Program-made: the position numbers and the translations under genes
The notes under the pieces: model-generated
What the model saw: only the letters and a program-made list of their open reading frames with translations
What the model was told of the DNA's origin: nothing
The model's database searches: none
Assembly (NCBI GenBank): GCA_022450045.1
Contig: JAKURD010000009.1
Location: 46,845-110,844 of the forward strand
Length of the DNA stretch: 64,000 bases
Direction: 5' to 3'
DNA from: Gracilimonas sp.
GTDB taxonomy: Bacteria; Bacteroidota; Rhodothermia; Balneolales; Balneolaceae
Shown here: piece by piece, positions 8,013 through 16,008 of the stretch
How the letters are laid out: each line of letters starts with the position of its first letter
How positions within the stretch are numbered: the stretch's first letter is position 1

Positions 8013-10463
8013 TCAAAAGAAGCGGGCTATGCTCACCCCAATAAAAAAACCCGGATCATCTATTCGATAAGCCACATCTGCCCTGAAGAGATTAAAGATA
8101 TTACTTAATGAAAGCCCGGCCTCCATATGCCAGTCTTCCGTTGACTGGGGAGAAAATCCGTACCTGTTATTAAACTCGTCCACTTGTTGCTGTTTCACCC
8201 AGGTTCTTCCTATCCCTCCAAAAGCAATAATACTTAATCCTGTTTTAGTTGCGTTTCTCCAGCCTAACATCTCAAACGGAACACTTTTGAAATTGTGCTC
8301 AGCATTTAAAGCCAAGTAACTTGCTCCCTCATATGGAATGAACCTTTTTGCCCTGAAAGCTCCAAAAGGCGTGAATATTCCGGGAGCTACATCCAGTACC
8401 TCATTTTTTTGGACAGGAAGGTTCCCCACATAAGTGCCGGCATTAAAACGCATATCCAGGGTATTTGGAAAAAATCTTCGCTGATAAAAAGTCTCAAATC
8501 TGCGATAAAGATCTACTTTAAACCGGGTATAATCCCAGATACTACCCATGAATTTAGCTGACTGCTCAATACTTAATGAATAATCATTTGCACCTATAGC
8601 CCCAAATCCTTTTTTGTCATTCCCTTTAGACAGCTCAATTTTAACAGCACTTAATGTACCCTCATCTACATAACTGTTGGGCCTTTGCACAAAGTCATTC
8701 CCAATGATATCATAGCTTGATTTATAATCAATGGATGTATGAACCTCATAATTATATGCTAAACTCAAGGTCCCCATGCGCCGAAAAAACCGCGCGGCAC
8801 CAACTTCAAGTCCTTCATTTCGGTAATAATCAAAATAGTCTGCATATCCAAGCAGGGAAGTTACTGTGGTCATTCCCGGACTGAGCATATCCGAGTTATA
8901 TCTTGTTGCCGTCCGGGCACTATAACCTGAAAAAATTTTAAATAGCCGGGTATTTTTGAGCGGCCTCCATTCCAGTCTCGCTCCATAAGAAAATGTACCG
9001 TCACCATAGCCGGTACTGTATCCGCCGAAAACTGTGGAGTTCACCCTATTATCGGCATACCACCTGCTGTGCTTCAGTCCACCGTAAAAAACATCGACCC
9101 GGTTAAATCGGCCAACCGGACTCAGGTTTTTAGTGACTTTAGAAAGGAACGATTGGCCACCTGTGCCGGAACTGCTTGCTCCGCCCTGGCTTCCGCTATT
9201 ATCTCCGCCCGAGGAAGTTTCAACAGAAGTATCTTCTTCCCAGTCAATGAATCGAGTAAAAAATCCGGTGGGTTTGAATGCTTTTTCTAAGGTTGCGGTG
9301 CTATCCACCGTCTCGTAAGCGCGCTGCTCTTCAAGATCCAAAGGAATGATATCTACTTCGCTCACAAAGAGAGAATCACCGCTGTTGATGGTTGTAGAAT
9401 CGACCGAAAATAGCTCGTTAGACTTGAAAAGTGAGTCAGGAAGATCACTATTTACTTCGTAATCGTTCAGCTTTGCCACTTGTTTGAAGCCAATGGGAGG
9501 AAATCTGAGCCCTATTACACCAACCTCAACCAATCCCTCAATCCGGACATCAACCGGAAGCCAGTAATCACCCCCAAAGTTGTTGAATTGCTGAGAATAG
9601 GTAAGGTTGAAATCCTGTACCGGAGCCGGAAAACTGACGACAGAGTTTGGTTTCAGATCCACTTCAAGCAACGCATATTCTTCACCCAAAACAAAGATCG
9701 TCCCTTCAAAAAGGGGCTGGAGCTTTCGCTTCGAGCTTACCGACAATTCATACACCACTTGCCCGTCCAGCGATTGCATGTCTTCGAGCTGAAATTCGTA
9801 ATAACTCAGCGCATCGGGATGCGTTACCCCCACCATATCAAAGCCCGCAATATTGAGGTTGTCATCATAAAAGTTGGGAAGATAGCTTACCCCGGCAAAA
9901 TTACTGGCTTCATCCATGTTGGCCGTTTGCCGTTTTGATTTCAGCACTTCCCGATGCCCCCTTTCCTTATCCCAGTATGCGATGGACACGCTTTCCGAAA
10001 TGGAGATAATGGTCGTATCGTTTTTTAGCTGTTGACGAGTATAAGCTTCTGCTTTATAAGAATTAAGGCCTTCCCTCCAGATCTGCTTCCTGCGAATCAC
10101 TTCTCTCATAATAGCAATGGCAGGATCTTCACCGGTCACCACAATTTCACCCATTTCGGCTACCGAGGGCTTCAGTAAAAAATCGACCGGCCCGGAATTT
10201 TCCGTAATCACCTTCTCCTGACTTTCAAATCCAATGAAACGTACCACCAATGTCACCGGGAATTCCCGAATGATCAGGCTAAACTCTCCATCCTGATTTG
10301 TGATCGTCCCTTTATAGGTATCTTTAATGATCACATGAGCCGCCGGAAGTGGCTCTCCGGTTTCGGCATCTGCAATTCTGCCGGTAACAGTGGTTTGTGC
10401 CGCTGCTTCTGTAAATGCCGCTAAAAGAAGGAAAAAAGTAAGTACTGTAGCTGTTTTTTGCAT
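8013..10463 (-). CDS. DUF5686 family outer-membrane protein with CarboxypepD_reg-like domain
   Basis: An 816-residue envelope protein of a Bacteroidota family of unknown function. Signal peptide about 1-22; a carboxypeptidase regulatory-like beta-sandwich (about 24-110: TVTGRIADAETGEPLPAAHV...GFESQEKVI), as at the N-terminus of many TonB-linked proteins; then the DUF5686 region (MREVIRRKQIWREGLNSYKAEAYTRQQLKND). The C-terminal half (from about 470) reads as beta-barrel strands and ends in IARFF. A Ser/Gly-rich linker occurs near residue 430. No operon partner; it converges with the OmpA gene. Confidence 0.88.
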   Translation of the reverse strand: MQKTATVLTFFLLLAAFTEAAAQTTVTGRIADAETGEPLPAAHVIIKDTYKGTITNQDGEFSLIIREFPVTLVVRFIGFESQEKVITENSGPVDFLLKPSVAEMGEIVVTGEDPAIAIMREVIRRKQIWREGLNSYKAEAYTRQQLKNDTTIISISESVSIAYWDKERGHREVLKSKRQTANMDEASNFAGVSYLPNFYDDNLNIAGFDMVGVTHPDALSYYEFQLEDMQSLDGQVVYELSVSSKRKLQPLFEGTIFVLGEEYALLEVDLKPNSVVSFPAPVQDFNLTYSQQFNNFGGDYWLPVDVRIEGLVEVGVIGLRFPPIGFKQVAKLNDYEVNSDLPDSLFKSNELFSVDSTTINSGDSLFVSEVDIIPLDLEEQRAYETVDSTATLEKAFKPTGFFTRFIDWEEDTSVETSSGGDNSGSQGGASSSGTGGQSFLSKVTKNLSPVGRFNRVDVFYGGLKHSRWYADNRVNSTVFGGYSTGYGDGTFSYGARLEWRPLKNTRLFKIFSGYSARTATRYNSDMLSPGMTTVTSLLGYADYFDYYRNEGLEVGAARFFRRMGTLSLAYNYEVHTSIDYKSSYDIIGNDFVQRPNSYVDEGTLSAVKIELSKGNDKKGFGAIGANDYSLSIEQSAKFMGSIWDYTRFKVDLYRRFETFYQRRFFPNTLDMRFNAGTYVGNLPVQKNEVLDVAPGIFTPFGAFRAKRFIPYEGASYLALNAEHNFKSVPFEMLGWRNATKTGLSIIAFGGIGRTWVKQQQVDEFNNRYGFSPQSTEDWHMEAGLSLSNIFNLFRADVAYRIDDPGFFIGVSIARFF

Positions 10464-10572
10464 CGCCCTGAAAATCTATGTTATGGAATAAAAACGATAA
10501 ACTTCTACTAACAAGCAGCTGATTAGTTACGTTAAGCTACGTATCTTTTTCACAAAGATTGTCTTAACTCCT

Positions 10573-10645
10573 GACCCTGTAGTTCAATCGGATAGAATAG
10601 GGACCTCCTAAGTCCTAGATCTGGGTTCGATTCCCGGCGGGGTCA
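10573..10645 (+). tRNA. tRNA-Arg (anticodon CCT)
   Basis: Acceptor GACCCTG/CGGGGTC (one G-U), D arm GTTC...GAAT, anticodon stem GGGAC/GTCCT with loop CTCCTAA, and T arm TGGGTTCGATTCCCG. The discriminator base is A; CCA is not encoded. tRNA-Arg(CCT) genes are frequent integration sites, and an AT-rich accessory segment begins immediately downstream, but I found no second copy of the tRNA 3' end in the window. Confidence 0.95.
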
Positions 10646-10687
10646 CTCATATTTAGTTAAGTCCTTTAATTTCATATACATTTATAC

Positions 10688-10700
10688 ATAGAGTGCAAAC
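10688..10700 (+). repeat. 13-bp direct repeat, left copy (possible island boundary)
   Basis: ATAGAGTGCAAAC lies 42 bases beyond tRNA-Arg and recurs exactly at 13179-13191. The pair encloses the AT-rich three-gene segment, as attachment-site or target-site duplications would. No integrase gene is visible. Confidence 0.4.
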
Positions 10701-10779
10701 AATAATGTAAACAAGCAGTGACAAATTTGAGAGCGAATGTAATGGCGGGCTGAGTGAAATATAGATTTAGGCTAAGCAC

Positions 10780-11255
10780 TTATCGCTGAAGTATTTGCTC
10801 TATCGTATCTAAGCCTAATTGAGTTAACATCATATCCTCATCATTAACGAATTTGACCTTTTTTTGCTTTACAAGACGCTGAACATTGTTATATAAATTA
10901 TTCATTCGGCTATCAGTTTTCCTATTAGATTCATCGTATTTATCAATTAGGTCTTCTCTTTTAAAAAAACTTTTTTCTTCACTTGTCAGGATATAAGAAT
11001 ATACTAACAGTCATTCTGCTTCACTCTTCGGTAATTCACGTAAAATAATTTCTTTTAATGATACTTTTTCAGAAAATGGAACCTTATCATCTATGTTATG
11101 ATTGTTAGTTTGATTTTCTCGAGATTCGGGTTTTTCGTTATATAAAAACTTGAATTTAATTCGTTTTTGAGCAAAGCTTTAAAAGTGATTAGTTGGTACT
11201 TTTCATCAACTGAATTTGAAAGCTCTTGTATTTTATTAAGTGATTTAACATCCAT
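10780..11255 (-). pseudogene. Broken third gene of the accessory cassette (winged-helix-like C-terminus)
   Basis: Hand translation shows a decayed gene of about 155 codons. It begins at ATG 11255 (MDVKSLNKIQELSNSVDEKY), three bases after the 253-aa gene ends. A frameshift at roughly 11150-11185 is needed to continue as KFKFLYNEKPESRENQ...VSLKEIILRELPKSEAE. An in-frame TGA at 11011-11013 then interrupts it, apparently where a Trp codon would read LPKSEAE-W-LLVYSY. The downstream frame is intact to TAA at 10780: FFKREDLIDKYDESNRKT...NVQRLVKQKKVKFVND, ending MLTQLGLDTIEQILQR, which looks like a winged-helix module. Sequencing error could explain one lesion but less easily both. Confidence 0.72.
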
Positions 11256-11257
11256 AT

Positions 11258-12019
11258 TTATACCTCAATTTTAAAGTTAATATTTTTTTCCACCCAACTG
11301 ATACCACTCCTTGTTAAATAGACATTTTGTGCTTTTATATGGATTCTTTTTTCAACCTGTAGTTTTGATATTACAGATTTGTTAAACATGTACTTATCTG
11401 AATAACCAACTTGCTGAAAAAGGTTGTCAATGGAGAAGGATTCTGGGTAGTAATGATATAGTATGATAAGTGTTCTATCATATGCTTTTAAATTAGGATC
11501 AAGAATTACTATGTCACCTTCAATTTCTTCTACTAATGGAATAGATTTGATAGTAATTTTATCAATTAAGTTTTGGCAGTCTTGAGCAGATAGGCTTGTT
11601 TCTGAACGGATAATTTCAGACAGAATCCAAGAAGATGCTCTCATTATATACCTTGCGTCCATCTCATCAACGTCTATATCCGAACCGAGATGAGCCACAT
11701 CTCTTTTATTTCTAAAATCATATAGTGCGTCTAATATTTTTCTAATTTGAAACCTAATACTATCAGGAAGGCCTGAGTCATCCTTAATAGAATTGTTTAT
11801 TGTAGTTCTATTTATTGTTGAGTCAATTGGTGTATAAGAACCCGATTTTTTCCACTCTAAATACCTGTATATACCCTCAGCAAGTCTCCCACCATTTAAT
11901 TCTGCAGGACCCCAATCAGACATTGAGAACCTGTTTACTAATTCTTGATATTCGTTGAGGATTTTGTCTAAAATTTCTTCAGGTATAGATTCTAAGTGTG
12001 ATTTTATCGAAGCAATCAT
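11258..12019 (-). CDS. Accessory-island protein with HEPN/Abi_C-like motif and winged-helix-like C-terminus
   Basis: Not recognised with certainty. In the 253 residues, an N-terminal helical part (1-90) leads to ALYDFRNKRDVAHLGSDID (about 98-116). R103-N104 and H110 give R-N-x5-H, the arrangement of HEPN ribonucleases and of the Abi_C abortive-infection C-terminus. Helix MDARYIMRASSWILSEIIR follows. Residues about 180-250 resemble a winged helix ending VYLTRSGISWVEKNI. Its ATG at 12019 directly follows the stop of the 192-aa gene, and the broken third gene starts 3 bases after it, so the three form one operon. Base composition is markedly AT-richer than the flanking core genes. An RNase or abortive-infection role is inferred from the motif only. 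Confidence 0.7.
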   Translation of the reverse strand: MIASIKSHLESIPEEILDKILNEYQELVNRFSMSDWGPAELNGGRLAEGIYRYLEWKKSGSYTPIDSTINRTTINNSIKDDSGLPDSIRFQIRKILDALYDFRNKRDVAHLGSDIDVDEMDARYIMRASSWILSEIIRSETSLSAQDCQNLIDKITIKSIPLVEEIEGDIVILDPNLKAYDRTLIILYHYYPESFSIDNLFQQVGYSDKYMFNKSVISKLQVEKRIHIKAQNVYLTRSGISWVEKNINFKIEV

Positions 12020-12598
12020 TTAACTCTCAATGTTGGCTATATCTTTAATTAATTCCTTAAGTCGTTCGATGCCAGGTCTTTTTAATTTTACTTGTCTCTT
12101 TTGACCATTTCCCATTAAGCTAAAGATATCTTCCATAGATTTTATCGTCTTAGCAAAATTTGGCTGGTCATATTTACCGAAATAGTCACAAACATCTCTA
12201 ATATCATTGGCGGAAGTCCATTCCTCGATGCCGGATAATTGCCTCCCACCTGCTAATAGTAACGCTAATTCTTTTGTAGCACCTGCTGTACTACTATCTA
12301 AACTTCCTGTACCAATAATGATTTTGAGCTCATCATCATCTATATAATAAATTTCTTCAATAATTTGAGATGACAATCCAAGTCTATTGGCTATCTGGGA
12401 AATCTCACTGCTTTCACTATCCTCTATAAGTGCAGGAAGTGATTTTGAGGTACCTGAAGGCGGGTGTGCAGAGTGTGAATAATTTTGCGAGCTAATCAAA
12501 TCAATTGCTTTTTCAAATGCTTTTAATCTGAATTCTTCAGGAAGATTTGATTTTTCCACTTCCTGAAAGGCTTCAGTAAATATTTCGTGAATTTGCAT
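12020..12598 (-). CDS. First gene of the accessory cassette; unknown, probable C-terminal winged-helix-like domain
   Basis: Unrecognised 192-residue protein. Helical N-terminus (1-40), a Ser/Pro-rich linker (40-55), then a helical region (63-95: ISQIANRLGLSSQIIEEIYYIDDDELKIII). A conserved-looking segment at 108-160 (ELALLLAGGRQLSGIEEWTSANDIRDVCDYFGKY) is followed by a charged ending, QKRQVKLKRPGIERLKELI, that resembles the wing plus last helix of a winged-helix fold. There is no signal peptide or membrane segment, so it is cytoplasmic. It heads a tightly packed three-gene operon next to tRNA-Arg. Function is not assignable; the context is typical of accessory or defence islands. Confidence 0.7.
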   Translation of the reverse strand: MQIHEIFTEAFQEVEKSNLPEEFRLKAFEKAIDLISSQNYSHSAHPPSGTSKSLPALIEDSESSEISQIANRLGLSSQIIEEIYYIDDDELKIIIGTGSLDSSTAGATKELALLLAGGRQLSGIEEWTSANDIRDVCDYFGKYDQPNFAKTIKSMEDIFSLMGNGQKRQVKLKRPGIERLKELIKDIANIES

Positions 12599-13384
12599 AA
12601 TTTAGAGGGTTTTGTTTTGGTGTGCTGAAAATTAATGAAATAATAAGGAAAAACTACATTAGAAATATTTAATATATTGTATTGATATTTTATTGATTGA
12701 CTGACCTATAATATTATTTATTATTTTAAATTATATAATTACTTGCTAAACAATGACTTATATAAACTGATTTTTGTACTAATCAAAATGAATACTAATA
12801 CTATTGACATATGCGTAATAATTATTTCTTATCAAGATGCCTTTTATAGGTTTAAAAGGGTGTTTTATGATATAAAATATTATTACTTATTATAAATAAT
12901 ATATTGGAATTACGCTTTTAGCATGTGGTAAAAAATAGTTAATATAATTATATAAGTATTTGTTATTATTAACTTTTTATTCACCCTTGAATAACTATCT
13001 ATGAAATGAGAGAGGGAGAGCATAATTTTTATATTCCAGCTAATATAAATCAAGAGGGTCAGCGAACTATGGGACTATAAACAAGCCAAAGTCCCAATTT
13101 TCACTCTGGCCTTCTATTCTGTCTTTTTAAATACAAATAGAACAAAATTTTGTAATTGTACTGTTTTTTAATGCTTGAATAGAGTGCAAACTAATACAGA
13201 ACTTGAAAGAATAGATAGATTATTACTTGGCTGTGTAGTTTAATGCACTTGTTCAACCCATTCCAGAGCTTGTACAAAGGCTTTCCAGTAGCCGAAAATG
13301 GTTAGTATAATAGACAGGCTAACCCGTTATGATAGCTGAAAAAGAAAGTGCAGGTACTGGTTATTATTGATTTGCGAAGTTTTC
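12599..13384. other. AT-rich gene-poor gap in the accessory island
   Basis: About 790 bases, very AT-rich to about 13000, with no convincing gene on either strand. It contains the right copy of the 13-bp direct repeat. Minus-strand codons around 13250-13310 read FGYWKAFVQALEWVEQVH followed by a stop; this could be the tail of a lost gene, but it is too short to call. Confidence 0.5.
13179..13191 (+). repeat. 13-bp direct repeat, right copy
   Basis: Exact copy of ATAGAGTGCAAAC at 10688-10700; see the left copy. The spacing (about 2.49 kb) would fit a small integrated segment. Confidence 0.4.
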
Positions 13385-13606
13385 TTATTCCGAATAATCA
13401 AAAACGGGGGTTTCTAAGGTTTTCTTGGGGGCCACATTACCTCTGATTTTCTTTCGGAGCTGTTCCACCGTTTCCGAAGCAAAATACTGTTCGCCGGTTT
13501 CTTCATTCACCCGTGCAGGTACGTTTTCAACGATATAGAATTTCCCATCCAGCTCAAGGCTGTAGGTTACCTTTCGTTCCGTTAATCTTTCTTCTGTCGT
13601 ACTCAT
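13385..13606 (-). CDS. YgiT/MqsA-like antitoxin lacking the zinc cysteines
   Basis: A 73-residue protein whose core, VTYSLELDGKFYIVENVPARVNEETGEQYFASETVEQL, follows the pattern of the YgiT-type zinc-finger antitoxin family. The place normally occupied by the second Cys-x2-Cys (VPA-x-C-x-x-C-GE) reads NEETGE, and no Cys is present, so no zinc site is expected. No DNA-binding helix-turn-helix is evident. The ATG overlaps the stop of the upstream DUF4258 gene, the usual coupled arrangement of these toxin-antitoxin pairs. Antitoxin assignment is by similarity of pattern and context. Confidence 0.65.
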   Translation of the reverse strand: MSTTEERLTERKVTYSLELDGKFYIVENVPARVNEETGEQYFASETVEQLRKKIRGNVAPKKTLETPVFDYSE

Positions 13607-13920
13607 GGATTTCTCCGCTTTTCAAAGTTGATCCATTTTACGGGATCGGGTTCATATAAGGTAATGATTTTCAAAACAGGACGCGATGGGTAACTGCATT
13701 GAATATGTAGCGGCCGGTTTTGTCTCGTGAATCCGAGAATAAGACAACTTGGGCCATATTTATCATTTGGATAATCTTCAATAATTTTTGCTTTCTGATT
13801 TATCGCTTCCTTTACTTCATCCACTGAAATATTTCGAATAATACTTTGGTCAACGGCATGCCTCGAAAACTCTAACAGCCCTGAAGTTACCTTAAGCTGT
13901 ATTTCATATAGTCTCGTCAT
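13603..13920 (-). CDS. DUF4258 family protein (probable toxin of a toxin-antitoxin pair)
   Basis: A 105-residue small basic protein with the DUF4258 pattern: FSRHAVDQSIIRNISVDEVKEAI near the N-terminus (residues about 18-40, with the conserved S/T-x-H-A), GPSCLILGFTRQNRPLHIQC, and a C-terminal IITLYEPDPVKW strand. DUF4258 proteins are RelE/HicA-sized and are commonly encoded directly upstream of YgiT-like antitoxins, as here (four-base overlap). A ribosome- or mRNA-targeting activity is plausible but not shown. Confidence 0.72.
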   Translation of the reverse strand: MTRLYEIQLKVTSGLLEFSRHAVDQSIIRNISVDEVKEAINQKAKIIEDYPNDKYGPSCLILGFTRQNRPLHIQCSYPSRPVLKIITLYEPDPVKWINFEKRRNP

Positions 13921-14211
13921 TCAAAACGAATTGGTTAAAGGGATCGTACTTCCGAAGTAAATGTATTCGATTTATCCAAGATTATAATGCAATTACAGCA
14001 AATTATTTAGTTTAAAGATCTGGTATTCATTTCACATTCTGAAAGTTAACCGGGTTTAACAGTAAAAGTGAAATCATAAGTTCGTTGTAAGAATAAATCC
14101 CAAAAACATTCACTGGTATTTTTCCTCAGAATACCTTTTTATAGGTGCAATATTTGAGTACCCATTTTGGCGGTGATCATCTCAACCCAAATCATATTAT
14201 AGAAACAGATC

Positions 14212-16008
14212 ATGCTTCTTCACTCCTTTGACTGGATCATTCTTTCAGTCTTTTTTGCTGTGGTATTAGGGATCGGTTTATGGTCTTCCAAAACAGCCGG
14301 TAAAGATCAGGAACAGTTTTTCCTTGGGGGAAGAAGCATGCCCTGGTGGCTGCTGGGCGTCTCTATGGTGGCCACCACCTTCTCCGCCGATACTCCAAAT
14401 CTGGTAACCGGACTGGTTCGCGAAGGCGGCGTAGCCCGTAACTGGGTGTGGTGGTCTTTTTTGATCACGGGCATGGTTACCGTTTTCATATACGCCCGTT
14501 TATGGCGGCGATCCAATGTTCTTACCGATCTGGAGTTCTATGAAATCCGCTATAGCGGAAAAGCGGCTTCCTTCCTGAGGGGCTTCCGCGCGATCTATCT
14601 CGGTGTTTTATTCAACTGCCTGATCATGGGAACCGTGACACTGGCGGCAATCAAGATCGGCTCCGTTATGTTCGGACTTTCTCCGTGGATCATCGTGGTT
14701 GGGGGGTCAGCCATAGTAGTGGCATACTCGGCGCTGGGAGGGATCAAAGGTGTGATATGGACGGATTTCTTCCAATTTGGAATCGCCATGGTGGGTGCTT
14801 TTTACGCCGCTTATGTAGCTATTGACCAACCTGAAATCGGTTCACTGGCTGCACTTTTTGATCATCCCAACCTGGAGGGCAAACTGGATATCTTTCCAAG
14901 TATGGATAATCCTTCCCTGGTCATCTCCATGTTCATTATCCCGATCGCGGTGCAGTGGTGGTCGGTGTGGTACCCCGGTTCCGAACCCGGAGGAGGCGGT
15001 TACATTGCACAGCGTATGCTGGCAGCAAAAGATGAACATCATGCCGTTGGAGCAACCCTGCTTTTTAATGTAGCACATTACGCCCTGCGTCCCTGGCCGT
15101 GGATCATTGTAGCACTGGCCTCCCTCGTACTTTTCCCAGACCTGGCCTCCATTCATGAAGTTTTTCCGAATATAAAAAACCAATATTTGGGAGATGACAT
15201 CGCCTACCCGGTAATGCTAACCCTGCTCTCCCCCGGCTGGCTGGGATTAGTAACGGCCTCGCTGATCGCGGCATTTATGTCCACCATCAGTACCCATTTG
15301 AATTGGGGTTCATCCTACCTGGTTCATGATTTTTACAGCCGTTTTGTAAAACCGGAAGCCACTGAAAAGGAATTGGTTAGAATGGGGCGGATTTCAACAC
15401 TCTTACTTATGGTTATCTCAGGCGCATTTGCCTTATTCTTGCTCAAAGATGCCACCCAGGCCTTCAACATTTTATTGCTTTCGGGTGCGGGAACAGGAGC
15501 CATTTATTTGCTTCGATGGTTCTGGTGGCGTATCAATGCCCTTACAGAAGTATTAGCTATGGTAAGCGGTACCATCACCGCTTTTGTGCTGGTTCTTTTT
15601 GTCAGTGATGATTCCCTGGCTACCACTTACCTTGATGGTTTTACGGTGAAGTTGTTACTATCCGTTTTTATTACTTCGGTGGTATGGGTCGTTACTGCGT
15701 TCACTACCCGCCCGGAATCCTATGAAACACTCCGTAAATTCTATGAACTCACTCACCCCGGCGGGCCCGGATGGAAAAAGCTGATTCAGGAATCCAAAGA
15801 ACGCGGACATGAGATCGTCGAAACCAAAAAGTGGGGCGTTCCTCAGGGCATTCTGATGGTCTTTGTAGGATGTATAGGAACGTATTCAGCGCTGATCGGG
15901 ACAGGGAGCTTTCTATATGGAAATTACATAACAGCCGGAATTTTAACGCTGGTCTTCATCGTCTCAGCGTATATCATTCAGCAATATTTAACTAAAACTG
16001 AATTCTAA
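14212..16008 (+). CDS. Sodium:solute symporter (SSS family)
   Basis: A 598-residue inner-membrane Na+-coupled symporter with about 13-14 hydrophobic segments. The start (FDWIILSVFFAVVLGIGLWSS), the FFLGGRSMPWWLLGVSMVATTFSADTP segment and the GGIKGVIWTDFFQFG motif are SSS hallmarks. Start at ATG 14212. The last A of its TAA stop is the first base of the next ATG (TAATG), so it is translationally coupled to a GH109-like enzyme. The substrate is therefore probably the sugar released by that enzyme (GalNAc or a related amino sugar). A second insertion of hydrophilic residues near 500-540 lies before the last two helices. Confidence 0.93.
   Translation: MLLHSFDWIILSVFFAVVLGIGLWSSKTAGKDQEQFFLGGRSMPWWLLGVSMVATTFSADTPNLVTGLVREGGVARNWVWWSFLITGMVTVFIYARLWRRSNVLTDLEFYEIRYSGKAASFLRGFRAIYLGVLFNCLIMGTVTLAAIKIGSVMFGLSPWIIVVGGSAIVVAYSALGGIKGVIWTDFFQFGIAMVGAFYAAYVAIDQPEIGSLAALFDHPNLEGKLDIFPSMDNPSLVISMFIIPIAVQWWSVWYPGSEPGGGGYIAQRMLAAKDEHHAVGATLLFNVAHYALRPWPWIIVALASLVLFPDLASIHEVFPNIKNQYLGDDIAYPVMLTLLSPGWLGLVTASLIAAFMSTISTHLNWGSSYLVHDFYSRFVKPEATEKELVRMGRISTLLLMVISGAFALFLLKDATQAFNILLLSGAGTGAIYLLRWFWWRINALTEVLAMVSGTITAFVLVLFVSDDSLATTYLDGFTVKLLLSVFITSVVWVVTAFTTRPESYETLRKFYELTHPGGPGWKKLIQESKERGHEIVETKKWGVPQGILMVFVGCIGTYSALIGTGSFLYGNYITAGILTLVFIVSAYIIQQYLTKTEF

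Noticed and set aside
10628-10645. tRNA-Arg 3' end as an attachment site
   Set aside because: I looked for a second copy of the T-arm/acceptor end across 10.7-14.2 kb and found none, so tRNA-directed integration is not demonstrated.
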